DNA of 64,000 bases, from positions 1 through 64,000 of the forward strand of contig NZ_NEJP01000021.1 in the NCBI RefSeq assembly GCF_002113125.1. Reading direction: 5' to 3'. Numbering within the stretch: the stretch's first letter is position 1; each line of letters begins with the position of its first letter. The notes beneath the pieces are model-generated. The model made no database searches, was not told the origin of the DNA, and was given only the letters and a program-made list of their open reading frames with translations. Source of the DNA: Pseudomonas sp. B20(2017) (GTDB lineage: Bacteria > Pseudomonadota > Gammaproteobacteria > Pseudomonadales > Pseudomonadaceae). Shown one piece after another: positions 26,069 to 34,709 of the stretch. The position numbers and the translations under genes were made by a program.

Positions 26069-26707
26069 TTATTTGTTTGGTTGTGGGGTCAGGCGCAGGT
26101 ACGGTTTCACCGCGCGGTAGCCTTTCGGAAAGCGCTGCTTGATTTCGTCTTCGTCCTTGAGCGACGGCACGATCACCACTTCTTCACCGTCCTGCCAGTT
26201 GGCCGGGGTGGCCACCTTGTAGTTGTCGGTGAGCTGCAGCGAGTCGATCACCCGCAGGATCTCGTGGAAGTTGCGCCCGGTGCTGGCCGGATAAGTGATG
26301 GTCAGGCGGATCTTCTTGTTCGGATCGATCACGAACAGCGAACGCACGGTCAGGGTGTCGTTGGCGTTCGGGTGGATCAGATCGTACAGATCGGACACCT
26401 TGCGATCGGCATCGGCCAGGATCGGGAAGTTGACGATGGTGTTCTGGGTTTCGTTGATGTCCTCGATCCACTTGTGGTGCGAGTCCACCGGATCGACCGA
26501 CAGTGCAATGGCTTTCACGCCACGCTTGGTGAACTCGTCCTTGAGCTTGGCCGTGAAGCCGAGCTCGGTGGTGCAGACCGGAGTGAAGTCCGCCGGATGG
26601 GAAAACAGCACGCCCCAGCTATCGCCCAGCCATTCGTGGAAACGAATCTTGCCGGCGCTGGAATCCTGTTCGAAATCGGGGGCGATATCGCCAAGTCTGA
26701 GGCTCAT
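26069..26707 (-). CDS. lsfA: 1-Cys peroxiredoxin (Prx6 type), LsfA
   Basis: A 212-residue peroxiredoxin. The active site is PADFTPVCTTELG with P38, T42 and peroxidatic C45, and there is no second conserved resolving cysteine, so it is the 1-Cys Prx6 type. The C-terminal dimer domain (ATPANWQDGEEVVIVPSL) is complete. In Pseudomonas, LsfA is induced by sulfate starvation, which fits its place beside ssu genes, where flavin monooxygenases produce peroxide. Start ATG 26707 follows CAGGAGCCGCACC. Confidence 0.9.
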   Translation of the reverse strand: MSLRLGDIAPDFEQDSSAGKIRFHEWLGDSWGVLFSHPADFTPVCTTELGFTAKLKDEFTKRGVKAIALSVDPVDSHHKWIEDINETQNTIVNFPILADADRKVSDLYDLIHPNANDTLTVRSLFVIDPNKKIRLTITYPASTGRNFHEILRVIDSLQLTDNYKVATPANWQDGEEVVIVPSLKDEDEIKQRFPKGYRAVKPYLRLTPQPNK

Positions 26708-26759
26708 GGTGCGGCTCCTGATGAGTTGTTGGAGACCTCAACTGTAGCTCGGGATTCAC

Positions 26760-26812
26760 CATCGTGAAAAAGAATAAATAACGAGATATTTATATCGTTT
26801 AAGAATATTAAA
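26760..26812 (-). promoter_or_regulatory. AT-rich candidate promoter region of lsfA
   Basis: The 307-bp gap 26708-27014 contains a sharply AT-rich block with GAATAAATAACGAGATATTTATATCG on the plus strand (read as TTATTTATTC on the lsfA strand), 65-105 bp before lsfA. It resembles the TTATTC words before ssuE and the TauA-like gene. The rest of the gap up to 26940 shows nothing recognisable. Confidence 0.4.
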
Positions 26813-26940
26813 CATCTGTTCACTGGACGCCCCGCACCATCGCGACGAACATCGCCCTCAAGGTTCGAGAAGGCCTTGAGTTGCTGTAAAGAGGGGAACA
26901 TCGGGGAAGGCTTACGGGGGTGAGCCGGATCCGAAAACGC

Positions 26941-26980
26941 AAAAGCCCCGTCCGGCGCGATGCCGGACGGGGCTTTTTTT
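26941..26980. terminator. bidirectional intrinsic terminator
   Basis: A perfect 16-bp stem AAAAGCCCCGTCCGGC/GCCGGACGGGGCTTTT with loop GCGAT and flanking T run. It ends the minus-strand porin gene at 27015. Confidence 0.92.
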
Positions 26981-27014
26981 ACATCAGGCTTTTTACATCA
27001 GTGCAGGAGCGCTA

Positions 27015-28415
27015 TTACAGCAGCGGGATCGAGTAGCTGACGATCAGGCGGTTTTCATCCTGGTCACGCTGACCTGGGATGTCGTTGCGCCAGGTAGCGT
27101 TTTTCCACATCAAGCCCAGATTCTTCAGCGGACCTTCTGGAACGACGTAACCAACGGTCAGGTCGCGTTCCCACTCGGAGCGGCCAGTAGCGTTGACACT
27201 GACCTGGTTGAAACCGACACGGCCGGTGGTGTCGATATTGTCGCCACGCAGGTAAACCACACCGGCGGTCAGGCCAGGCAGGCCGACTTTGGCGAAGTCA
27301 TACGAGTAGCGAGCCTGCCAGGTACGCTCGCCAGCACGACCGAACTTCTGGATTTGCATGTCAGTGATGGTGTAGTTCGAAGAACCGTCACCTTGGTTCA
27401 GCCACGGGAAGTCGCTGTTGCCGTTGCTGACCTGATAACCGCCACCGAAGGTATGACCAGCAACGGTGTACAGGAACAGACCGCTGTACAGGTTGTTGTC
27501 GACCTTACCTTTGGTGATGCCAGTACCGTAGTCACCGGAGGTGTAGTAGTTGGCATCGGTGCCATTTTTACCGTCGTCACGGCTGTTGAAGTAACGGAGA
27601 TCAGACTTCAACACGCCAGGGCCGATTGCCCAGTTGTGCACCAGGCCCAGGAAGTGTTGCTTGTAGAACTGGTCCAGATTGCCGTAGTAGTACTGGGCAG
27701 TCAGGTCTTTGGTGATTTTGTAGTCACCACCAGCATAGATGAACTTGTTGCTGTCGCGGCCACTCGCAGTACGACCGTTGGCGCCAGCGATCGACAGTTC
27801 TTCGTTGTTGCTGGAGTTACGACCCTTGACGTGCTCGATCTGACCGCCAACAAGGGTCAAGTCCTTGATGTCGCCCGAGGTGATCTGACCACCCTGGAAA
27901 GTTTGCGGCAGCAGACGACCATCGTTTGTAACGATAACCGGGTTTTTAGGCTGCAGAGTACCCAGCTTCAGTTCGGTCTGGGAGATCTTGGCCTTGGCAG
28001 TCAGACCCAGGCTGGAGAAGTTATCAACCGCTTCGCCATTGGATTTGCTCGGGAAAACAGTGCCGCCGTAGGAGCCGTAGTTGGTCGCTGTCGCCGGGGA
28101 AGCGCCGTTAGTACCACCACCCGAGTCCAGACGCACGCCCAGCAGGCCGATGGCGTCGATACCAAAGCCTACAGTGCCTTGGGTGTAACCGGAGATGAAG
28201 CGCAGATCGAAGCCTTGGCCCCATTCTTCCTGCTTGCTTTGAACGCCTGCACGCTTGTTGGCAGGAGCGTTGACGTCGCCATCGCGGTTGTCAGTGTTGA
28301 TGTAGAAGTTACGCAGACCCAGAGTGGCCTTGCTGTCTTCGATGAAACCGGCGGCGCCTGCCTGCTGCGCCAAAACCCCTACGGCCACGGCCAGGGCCAA
28401 GGTGGACTTGTTCAT
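27015..28415 (-). CDS. OprD-family outer-membrane porin
   Basis: A 466-residue porin with a signal peptide (residues 1-22), followed by GFIEDSKATLGLRNFYINTDNRDGD, the family start. RAGVQSKQEEWGQGFDLRFISGYTQGTVGFGIDAIGLLGVRLDSGGG is typical of the 18-stranded OprD barrels. ERTWQARYSYDFAKVGLPGLTAGVVYLRGDNID and a terminal aromatic-poor SYSIPLL strand complete it. OprD channels are substrate-specific; the substrate here is not evident. Between lsfA and a TauA-like gene, sulfonate or sulfate-ester uptake is a reasonable guess. Start ATG 28415 has a GAGAGGAGCG site. Confidence 0.9.
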   Translation of the reverse strand: MNKSTLALAVAVGVLAQQAGAAGFIEDSKATLGLRNFYINTDNRDGDVNAPANKRAGVQSKQEEWGQGFDLRFISGYTQGTVGFGIDAIGLLGVRLDSGGGTNGASPATATNYGSYGGTVFPSKSNGEAVDNFSSLGLTAKAKISQTELKLGTLQPKNPVIVTNDGRLLPQTFQGGQITSGDIKDLTLVGGQIEHVKGRNSSNNEELSIAGANGRTASGRDSNKFIYAGGDYKITKDLTAQYYYGNLDQFYKQHFLGLVHNWAIGPGVLKSDLRYFNSRDDGKNGTDANYYTSGDYGTGITKGKVDNNLYSGLFLYTVAGHTFGGGYQVSNGNSDFPWLNQGDGSSNYTITDMQIQKFGRAGERTWQARYSYDFAKVGLPGLTAGVVYLRGDNIDTTGRVGFNQVSVNATGRSEWERDLTVGYVVPEGPLKNLGLMWKNATWRNDIPGQRDQDENRLIVSYSIPLL

Positions 28416-28780
28416 GTTTCGCTCCTCTCGTTTCTAATTCTTGTGTTCCTGGTCCGGGGTCTGATGCCCCTGGATCCTAAGATGCGCGATTAGCGCCAGA
28501 CCGTGACTGACAAGTCAATCGTAACCTTGTGTGTCTACGACCAAGGTCTAATCGCAGTTATTTGGTCCCTGCAGGGTAAAGACTTCCTGATAAACCCAAA
28601 AAGAATTTATTCATTCTTTTTTATATCATTCGGCTATATTGCCAGCCAATTGCCATCTGTACCGGGATACAGCGTATCGGCGACTAAGCTCATTACTAAA
28701 TGGTATTTGTTAGCCTTTTTTTAGATCGATTAGCTTTGACGCAACCCCGTTTCGTCAATCCCTATCAAAAAGGCGACGCC
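28416..28780. promoter_or_regulatory. divergent control region between porin and TauA-like genes
   Basis: This 365-bp gap holds both promoters. Its right half is AT-rich and contains a 9-bp inverted repeat AAAAAGAAT/ATTCTTTTT with a six-base spacer (28598-28621). That repeat encloses the 11-mer ATTTATTCATT, also found before ssuE. No terminator is seen. A shared sulfur-starvation operator is proposed. Confidence 0.45.
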
Positions 28781-29770
28781 ATGATGGCCAAACGCGCACT
28801 ATCTAGTCAATTTGTTACAGTTTGTGTGTCGGCGCTGATTTCTTTTTCAGCCCATGCCGCCAACCTCACCGTGGGCTACCAGACCGGTATCGACCCGAGC
28901 AAAGTCCCGCAGGCCGACGGCGTCTACGAGAAGACCATCGGCGAAAAAATCGACTGGCGCCGGTTCAACAGCGGCCCGGAAGTTGTGACAGCCATTGCCT
29001 CCGGCGATGTGCAGATCGGCAATCTCGGTTCCAGCCCGCTGGCGGCCGCCGCCTCGCGCAATCTGCCAATCGTTGCCTTCATCGTTTCGGCACAGATCAA
29101 TGCCGCCGAAGCGCTGGTGGTGCGTAACGGCAGCGGCATCAACAAACCCGAAGACCTGATTGGCAAGACCATCGCCACCCCGTTTGTCTCCACCTCCCAC
29201 TACAGCTTGCTTGGCGCACTCAAGCACTGGGGCCTGGACACCTCGAAAGTCAAAGTAGTGAACCTGCAACCCGCAGAAATCGCCGCGGCGTGGAAGCGTG
29301 GCGACATCGATGGCGCCTTTGTCTGGTCGCCGGCGCTGGGTGAAATCCGCAAGACCGGCAAGACTTTGACCGATGCCGCGCAGGTCGGCCAGTGGGGCGC
29401 GCCGACCTTCGAAGTCTGGGTAGCACGCAAAGACTTTGCCGAGAAGCATCCTGAAGTCGTGGCCAAGTTCGCCAAGGTGACCCTGGACTCGTTCGCTGAT
29501 TACGCGGCCCATAAAGACAGCTGGACCGCCGACTCGGTGCCTGTGCAGAAAATCGCCAAACTGACCGGTGCCAATGCTGCCGACGTTCCGGAATTGCTCG
29601 CCGGTTCGGCATTCCCCGACGCCAAGGCACAACAGACCACGGCGCTGCTGGACGGCGGCACGGCGAAGGCGATTGGTGAGACGGCGAAGTTTTTGAAGGA
29701 ACAGGGCAAGGTCGAAAGTGTTCTGCCTGACTACTCGCCGTACGTCAGTGCGAAGTTTGTAACCGAATAA
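28781..29770 (+). CDS. TauA-like taurine/sulfonate-binding periplasmic protein, orphan
   Basis: A 329-residue binding protein. The signal peptide (MMAKRALSSQ.. to SAHA, near residue 27) is followed by ANLTVGYQTGIDPSKVPQADGVYEKTIG. NSGPEVVTAIASGDVQIGNLGSSPLAAAASRNLPI and FVSTSHYSLLGALKHWGLD are characteristic of TauA. WKRGDIDGAFVWSPALGE lies in the second lobe. Start ATG 28781 (or 28784). No tauB, tauC or tauD follows: a REP doublet and the convergent argA come next. It must use an ATPase and permease encoded elsewhere, perhaps SsuBC nearby. Confidence 0.85.
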   Translation: MMAKRALSSQFVTVCVSALISFSAHAANLTVGYQTGIDPSKVPQADGVYEKTIGEKIDWRRFNSGPEVVTAIASGDVQIGNLGSSPLAAAASRNLPIVAFIVSAQINAAEALVVRNGSGINKPEDLIGKTIATPFVSTSHYSLLGALKHWGLDTSKVKVVNLQPAEIAAAWKRGDIDGAFVWSPALGEIRKTGKTLTDAAQVGQWGAPTFEVWVARKDFAEKHPEVVAKFAKVTLDSFADYAAHKDSWTADSVPVQKIAKLTGANAADVPELLAGSAFPDAKAQQTTALLDGGTAKAIGETAKFLKEQGKVESVLPDYSPYVSAKFVTE

Positions 29771-29775
29771 ACGCT

Positions 29776-29840
29776 ATCGCGAGCAGGCTCGCTCCCACAC
29801 CGGCTCGGTGAACCTTTGTGGGAGCGAGCCTGCTCGCGAT
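29776..29840. repeat. REP doublet, family A copy 6
   Basis: ATCGCGAGCAGGCTCGCTCCCACA and TGTGGGAGCGAGCCTGCTCGCGAT inverted, 17 bp apart, in the convergent gap between the TauA-like gene and argA. Both units carry the same loop variant (CAGG / CCTG), so they match each other. Confidence 0.9.
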
Positions 29841-29852
29841 GAGGGCGTCACA

Positions 29853-31151
29853 TCACAGAGACTTTTCGAAGATCTTCGAATTGCGCTGATAGTTATAGAG
29901 AGAAGCCCGAGCCGCCGGCAGGCGCTCGACGCTGCTCGGTTCGAAGCCGCGCTCGCGGAACCAGTGGGCAGTGCGGGTGGTGAGGACGAACAGGGTCTTC
30001 AGGCCCTGCGCCCGGGCACGGGTCTCGATGCGCTCGAGCAATTCGTCGCCGCGACCACCATGGCGATACTCGGGATTCACCGCCAGGCACGCCAGCTCAC
30101 CGGCATCCGAATCGGCAATCTGATACAGCGCCGCACAGGCGATGATCATCCCTTCACGCTCGACCACGCTGAACTGCTCGATCTCGCGTTCCAGCACTTC
30201 GCGCGAGCGGCGCACCAGAATGCCCTGCTCTTCCAGCGGGCTGATCAGATCGAGCAAACCGCCGACGTCTTCAATCGCCGCCTCGCGCACCAGTTCGAAT
30301 TGCTCCTGGGCCACCAGCGTACCGCCACCGTCGCGGGTGAACAGTTCGGTCAGCAGCGCGCCGTCCTCGGCATAACTGACGATATGGCTGCGCGCCACGC
30401 CGCCACGACAGGCTTCGGCGGCGGCATCCAGCAGTTCCGCCTGATAGTTGCTGCCCAGACGCTGCAAATGCGCCGGCACCTGCTGCGGACGCAGCTCGCG
30501 CACCAGTTTGCCGTTTTCGTCGATCAGACCGAGGTCGGCACCGAACAGCAGCAGCTTGTCGGCGCCCAGATCGATGGCGGCGCGGGTGGCGACGTCTTCG
30601 CAAGCCAGGTTGAAGATTTCACCGGTCGGCGAATAACCCAGCGGTGACAGCAGCACGATGGAGCGCTCGTCGAGCAGGCGGTTGATGCCTTTGCGGTCGA
30701 CCCGACGCACTTCGCCGGTGTGGTGATAGTCGACACCTTCCAGCACGCCGATCGGCCGCGCCGTCACGAGGTTGCCGCTGGCCACCCGCAGACGCGAACC
30801 CTGCATCGGCGAGGAGGCCATGTCCATCGACAGCCGCGCTTCGATAGCGATACGCAGTTGGCCGACCGCGTCGATCACGCATTCCAGCGTTGCGGCATCG
30901 GTGATGCGCATGCCGTGGTGGTAATGCGGGGTCAGGCCGCGAGCGGCAAGACGGGTTTCGATCTGTGGGCGAGAACCATGAACCAGCACCAGCCGCACGC
31001 CGAGGCTGTGCAGCAGCACGATGTCATGGACGATGTTGCCGAAATTCGGATGCTCCACGCCGTCGCCCGGAAGCATGACGACGAAGGTGCAATCGCGGTG
31101 AGCATTGATATAAGGAGACGCGTGACGAAGCCAATTGACGTATTCGGGCAT
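29853..31151 (-). CDS. argA: amino-acid N-acetyltransferase (N-acetylglutamate synthase)
   Basis: A 432-residue two-domain enzyme. An amino-acid-kinase-like domain (about 1-290: YINAHRDCTFVVMLPGDGVEHPNF, VLVHGSRPQIE, LLSPLGYSPTGEIFNLACEDVATRAAIDLGADKLLLFG) binds the arginine feedback inhibitor. It is followed by a GNAT acetyltransferase domain (ACLAVNPEYRHGGRGDELLERIE). It makes N-acetylglutamate from glutamate and acetyl-CoA. It sits 135 bp after argE on the same strand. Start ATG 31151 (MPEYVNWL) matches the family. Confidence 0.95.
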   Translation of the reverse strand: MPEYVNWLRHASPYINAHRDCTFVVMLPGDGVEHPNFGNIVHDIVLLHSLGVRLVLVHGSRPQIETRLAARGLTPHYHHGMRITDAATLECVIDAVGQLRIAIEARLSMDMASSPMQGSRLRVASGNLVTARPIGVLEGVDYHHTGEVRRVDRKGINRLLDERSIVLLSPLGYSPTGEIFNLACEDVATRAAIDLGADKLLLFGADLGLIDENGKLVRELRPQQVPAHLQRLGSNYQAELLDAAAEACRGGVARSHIVSYAEDGALLTELFTRDGGGTLVAQEQFELVREAAIEDVGGLLDLISPLEEQGILVRRSREVLEREIEQFSVVEREGMIIACAALYQIADSDAGELACLAVNPEYRHGGRGDELLERIETRARAQGLKTLFVLTTRTAHWFRERGFEPSSVERLPAARASLYNYQRNSKIFEKSL

Positions 31152-31286
31152 GAACCTGGGCCTGTAATAAATAGCAGCCGGGAAAAGGGCAGAACGGAAA
31201 ACGCACAGCGGGCTGATGGTTATCGTCGGAACAGGCTTGGCGACACGCGCGCTCTCCTCATGAATACGGGTGGGTGTTTGGGCAAT

Positions 31287-32435
31287 TTATACAGCTTTGA
31301 GACAGTAATGTTCGATCAACTGCCGCAATAGATGCACGGTAGGCTGCAAACGTGACATTTCGAGGTACTCGTCCGGCTGGTGCGCACAGGCGATGTCGCC
31401 GGGGCCGAGTACGATGGTTTCGCAGCCAAGGCGCTGAAGATAAGGCGCTTCGGTGCCGAACGCTACCGCTTCGGCCGCGTGGCCGGTGAGTTTTTCGGCA
31501 ATTCGCACCAGCTCCGCGTCTTCGGCCTGCTCGAACGGCGGCACTTCGGGAAACAGCGGCGCGTAATCGATCTTCACCTGATGGCGTTCGGCGACCGGGT
31601 TGAGCCTGCGCAGAATCTCGCTGCGCAAGAGCTTGGGGTCCATCCCCGGTAGCGGCCGCAGGTCGAACTCCAGCGAACACTGGCCGCAGATGCGGTTGGG
31701 GTTGTCGCCACCGTGGATACAGCCGAAGTTCATGGTCGGCTGCGGCACGCTGAACTGCGGGTTGTTGAATTCGCGTTGCCACAGCAGGCGCAGGCCGCGC
31801 AGTTCGCCGATGGCATCGTGCATCGCTTCGAGGGCGCTGTGCCCCAGGCGAGGATCCGACGAATGGCCGCTCTGCCCGAGGATATCGATGCGCTCCATCA
31901 TGATGCCCTTGTGCATGCGGATCGGCTTGAGCCCGGTCGGCTCGCCGATCACCGCCGCCCGGCCCAGCGGTCGCCCCGCTTCGGCCAGCGCCCGGGCACC
32001 GGACATCGAGCTTTCTTCATCGCAGGTGGCGAGGATCAACAGCGGTTGCTTGAACGGCTGGTCGAGCAGCGGTTGCACGGCTTCGATGATCAGGGCGAAA
32101 AAGCCCTTCATGTCGCAACTGCCGAGGCCGACCCAGCGGCCGTCGACCTCGGTGAGTTTCAGCGGGTCGGTTTTCCACAGCGCATCGTCGTACGGCACCG
32201 TGTCACTGTGCCCGGCCAGCACCAGCCCGCCGGGACCGCTGCCAAAACTGGCAAGCAGGTTGAATTTGCCGGGGCTGACCTGCTGGATGTCGCAACTGAA
32301 ACCGAGCTCGCCGAGCCAGCCCGCGAGCAGATCGATCACCGCCCGGTTGGACTGATCGAGCCGCGGCTGAGTGCAACTGACCGACGGCGCGGCGATCAGC
32401 GCAGCGAACTGGTCTTGCATGGACGGCAAAGGCAT
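31287..32435 (-). CDS. argE: acetylornithine deacetylase
   Basis: A 382-residue M20-family zinc hydrolase that removes acetate from N-acetylornithine. Metal and catalytic motifs are LAGHSDTVPYDD, GSCDMKGFFALI, TCDEESSMSGA, IGEPTGLKPI and FGTEAPYLQRLG. The dimerisation lid (HKGIMMERIDILGQSGHSSDP) is present. Most Pseudomonas recycle acetyl groups through ArgJ, so ArgE here is an additional route. Start ATG 32435 (MPLPSMQDQF) follows TTGGAG and is preferred over TTG 32447. Confidence 0.92.
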   Translation of the reverse strand: MPLPSMQDQFAALIAAPSVSCTQPRLDQSNRAVIDLLAGWLGELGFSCDIQQVSPGKFNLLASFGSGPGGLVLAGHSDTVPYDDALWKTDPLKLTEVDGRWVGLGSCDMKGFFALIIEAVQPLLDQPFKQPLLILATCDEESSMSGARALAEAGRPLGRAAVIGEPTGLKPIRMHKGIMMERIDILGQSGHSSDPRLGHSALEAMHDAIGELRGLRLLWQREFNNPQFSVPQPTMNFGCIHGGDNPNRICGQCSLEFDLRPLPGMDPKLLRSEILRRLNPVAERHQVKIDYAPLFPEVPPFEQAEDAELVRIAEKLTGHAAEAVAFGTEAPYLQRLGCETIVLGPGDIACAHQPDEYLEMSRLQPTVHLLRQLIEHYCLKAV

Positions 32436-32591
32436 CGCTGACTCCAACTCCCGGATTGAGGTTCATCATAGAACCATCCGGCGCCGAGAATAAACCGCCG
32501 CAAAGCGTAGGAAGGTTCAGTCCTGTACACTGCACGGCCTTGGCAGCCACACATTCCCCCGGCTGCGCTCCCGATCCTGGATTTTCCGGCC

Positions 32592-33962
32592 ATGCAGAAA
32601 GAAACCGAAATCAAACTCCGCGTCAGCCGCGAAACCCTCGCCGCCCTGCGCGAGCACCCTCTCCTGAAAAAACGCAACAAAAGTGGCTGGGAACGCCGTG
32701 AGTTGATGAATCAGTACTTCGACACGCCAGAGCGCGACCTGGCCCGGGCCAAGGTTGCCCTGCGCCTGCGCAAGGACGGCGAAGAGGTGATTCAGACCCT
32801 CAAGACCCGTGGCCAGAGCGTCGCCGGCCTGTCCGAGCGTAACGAGTACGACTGGCACCTGCCCAAAGCCAAGCTCGACGTGAAGAAACTCGACGGCGAA
32901 TGCTGGCCCGAGTCCCTTGCCGAGCTGGACAAGAAAACCCTGAAGCCGATCTTCACCACCGATTTCGTCCGCGAACGCGCCGAAATCGCCTGGGGCCGTG
33001 GCAAGACCAAAGTGGTCATCGAAGCCGCGCTGGACCTGGGCCACGTGGTGGTCGGCAAACAGAAAGAAGAAATCTGCGAGCTGGAACTGGAACTGCGCGA
33101 AGGCGAACCTGCCGCGCTGCTGGAACTGGCCGCCGAACTGGCCGAAACCCTGGCCCTGATGCCATGCGACATCAGCAAGGCCGAGCGCGGCTATCGCCTG
33201 TACGATGCCAACAGCTACTCGCTGAGCCTGCCGGCGCCGGTCATCACCGCTGAAACCCCACTGGACGACGCTTTCGCCGCCCTGGCCTGGCACTTGCTCG
33301 GCAGCAGTCAGCGTCTGGCCGAACAGTATCGTTTCAACGGCCACTGGCGCCTGTTGCAGGACTGGGTCGAGAACCTAGCGGAAATGCGCGCCCTGCTGAG
33401 CAGCCTAGGCCAGGCCGCACCGCGTCCGTCGACCCACGACTTGCGCGTTGCCCTCGATGCCCTGCTGGAAGACTGGCGCCCGCTGGTGCAGGTCGGCATC
33501 GAAGACGAAGACGTACGCAAAGCCGCACCGGAGCAGTTCCTCGAAGAGCTGGAAGATCCGCGCTGGGGCCTGTTCTCGCTGAACGCTTCGCGCTGGTTGC
33601 TGGCCCGCACCTGGACCGCTGACCGCAATACCCGTGGCAATCGCCAGGGTGCCGCGCAGTTGCAAAGCTGGCTGCCGCGCCTGCTGGGCGAAGAAGCCAC
33701 TTCGCTGCAATTGCAGCGTTATCAGCAACAGCCGGAAGATCTGGCCGAGCAACTTCCGCGCATCGAACGCATCCAGGTCTGGCTGCACCACGCGCGCAAC
33801 GTGCTGGAGATCCCGGAAATGGATCGTCTGTACGGCGAGCTGAACAAACTGGCGCAACTGGCCAACGAACCGACCATCACCGACGAACTGCTCGATGCAC
33901 GCAAGCATCAGGCGATTGCGGTGTACCAGAACCGCGCGTGGAAAATGCTGCTGCGCATGTAA
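32592..33962 (+). CDS. CYTH and CHAD domain inorganic triphosphatase (YgiF-like)
   Basis: A 456-residue protein. The CYTH domain (about 1-200) starts with the ExExK motif (E4, E6, K8 in KETEIKLRV) and has YFDTPERDLARAKVALRLRKDG. The CHAD domain (about 220-456) has the histidine/arginine helices HDLRVALDALLEDWRPL and IERIQVWLHHARNVLEIPEMDRLY. YgiF hydrolyses tripolyphosphate, and CHAD domains bind polyphosphate. The length is close to E. coli YgiF (433). It is divergent from argE across 156 bp. Confidence 0.9.
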   Translation: MQKETEIKLRVSRETLAALREHPLLKKRNKSGWERRELMNQYFDTPERDLARAKVALRLRKDGEEVIQTLKTRGQSVAGLSERNEYDWHLPKAKLDVKKLDGECWPESLAELDKKTLKPIFTTDFVRERAEIAWGRGKTKVVIEAALDLGHVVVGKQKEEICELELELREGEPAALLELAAELAETLALMPCDISKAERGYRLYDANSYSLSLPAPVITAETPLDDAFAALAWHLLGSSQRLAEQYRFNGHWRLLQDWVENLAEMRALLSSLGQAAPRPSTHDLRVALDALLEDWRPLVQVGIEDEDVRKAAPEQFLEELEDPRWGLFSLNASRWLLARTWTADRNTRGNRQGAAQLQSWLPRLLGEEATSLQLQRYQQQPEDLAEQLPRIERIQVWLHHARNVLEIPEMDRLYGELNKLAQLANEPTITDELLDARKHQAIAVYQNRAWKMLLRM

Positions 33963-33983
33963 CACCGCCATTGCCAGCAGACT

Positions 33984-34108
33984 GTGATCGTTCCCACGCT
34001 CTGCGTGGGAATGCCTCAATGGACGCTCTGCGTCCGCTTTGGGACGCGGAGCGTCCCGGACTGCATTCCCACGCGGACGGTTCGACGCCTCGACGTGGGA
34101 ACGATCAT
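33984..34108. repeat. family-B multi-hairpin repeat, copy 2
   Basis: A 125-bp element starting TGATCGTTCCCACGC and ending GTGGGAACGATCA. Hairpins seen are TTCCCACGC/GCGTGGGAA, GGACGC/GCGTCC and GGGACGC/GCGTCCC. The last has TTCCCACGC separated from GTGGGAA by an inserted GGACGGTTCGACGCCTCGAC. It lies in the convergent gap between the triphosphatase and Lrp genes. Confidence 0.88.
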
Positions 34109-34118
34109 CAGCAAAACG

Positions 34119-34583
34119 TCAGACCGGCAAACTGGTCGTGGACTTGATCTCCGACAACGCCACAATCGAGTTCACTTCCTGAATCCCCGGCACCAGCGAC
34201 AGCTTCTCGAAGAAGAACCGCTCATACGCCTCGATGTCCGCCGCGACGATCCGCAACAGAAAATCCACCGCCCCCATCAGCACGTAACACTCCAGCACTT
34301 CGGGAAAGCCGCGAATCGCCTCGGTGAACTCAGTGAAGTTCGAACGGCCGTGGGCGTTGAGTTTGATCTCGGCGAAGATCTGCGTGTTCAGGCCGATCTT
34401 CTTGCGATCAAGCAAAGTCACCTGGCCACGAATGATCCCCTCCTCCTTCATCCGCTGAATCCGCCGCCAGCACGGCGATTGCGACAGGCCCACCTGTTCG
34501 GCGATCTGTGCGCTGGACAAGGAAGCGTCCTCTTGCAGCAGGGCGAGAATGCGCCGGTCGTAGCTGTCCAGCTCGCTGTGCAT
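34119..34583 (-). CDS. Lrp/AsnC family transcriptional regulator
   Basis: A 154-residue regulator. The N-terminal helix-turn-helix is DSYDRRILALLQEDASLSSAQIAEQVGLSQSPCWRRIQRM. The C-terminal ligand-binding RAM/ACT-like domain follows (IFAEIKLNAHGRSNFTEF and ECYVLMGAVDFLLRIVAADIEAYERFF). Lrp-family proteins sense amino acids as octamers. It is divergent from a small ACT-like protein gene across 126 bp, which is the likely target. Confidence 0.9.
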   Translation of the reverse strand: MHSELDSYDRRILALLQEDASLSSAQIAEQVGLSQSPCWRRIQRMKEEGIIRGQVTLLDRKKIGLNTQIFAEIKLNAHGRSNFTEFTEAIRGFPEVLECYVLMGAVDFLLRIVAADIEAYERFFFEKLSLVPGIQEVNSIVALSEIKSTTSLPV

Positions 34584-34709
34584 AAATAATCCTCAAATTC
34601 AGCCAAACCCGAATTGATCTACCCGATCAATAACGTAATCGGCTCATCTTAGATAAGAAATGCCCGGCATCGAATGTAAAAATTCCTCCACTGATTCCGG
34701 AGACCTGCC

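Noticed and set aside
26941..26980. Possible small RNA or attenuator
   Set aside because: The perfect stem with flanking T run directly after the porin stop is fully explained as a bidirectional terminator.
32517..33344. A 275-codon minus-strand frame over the CYTH domain
   Set aside because: It is antisense to a well-supported CYTH-CHAD gene with the ExExK motif, and no homology pattern is visible.
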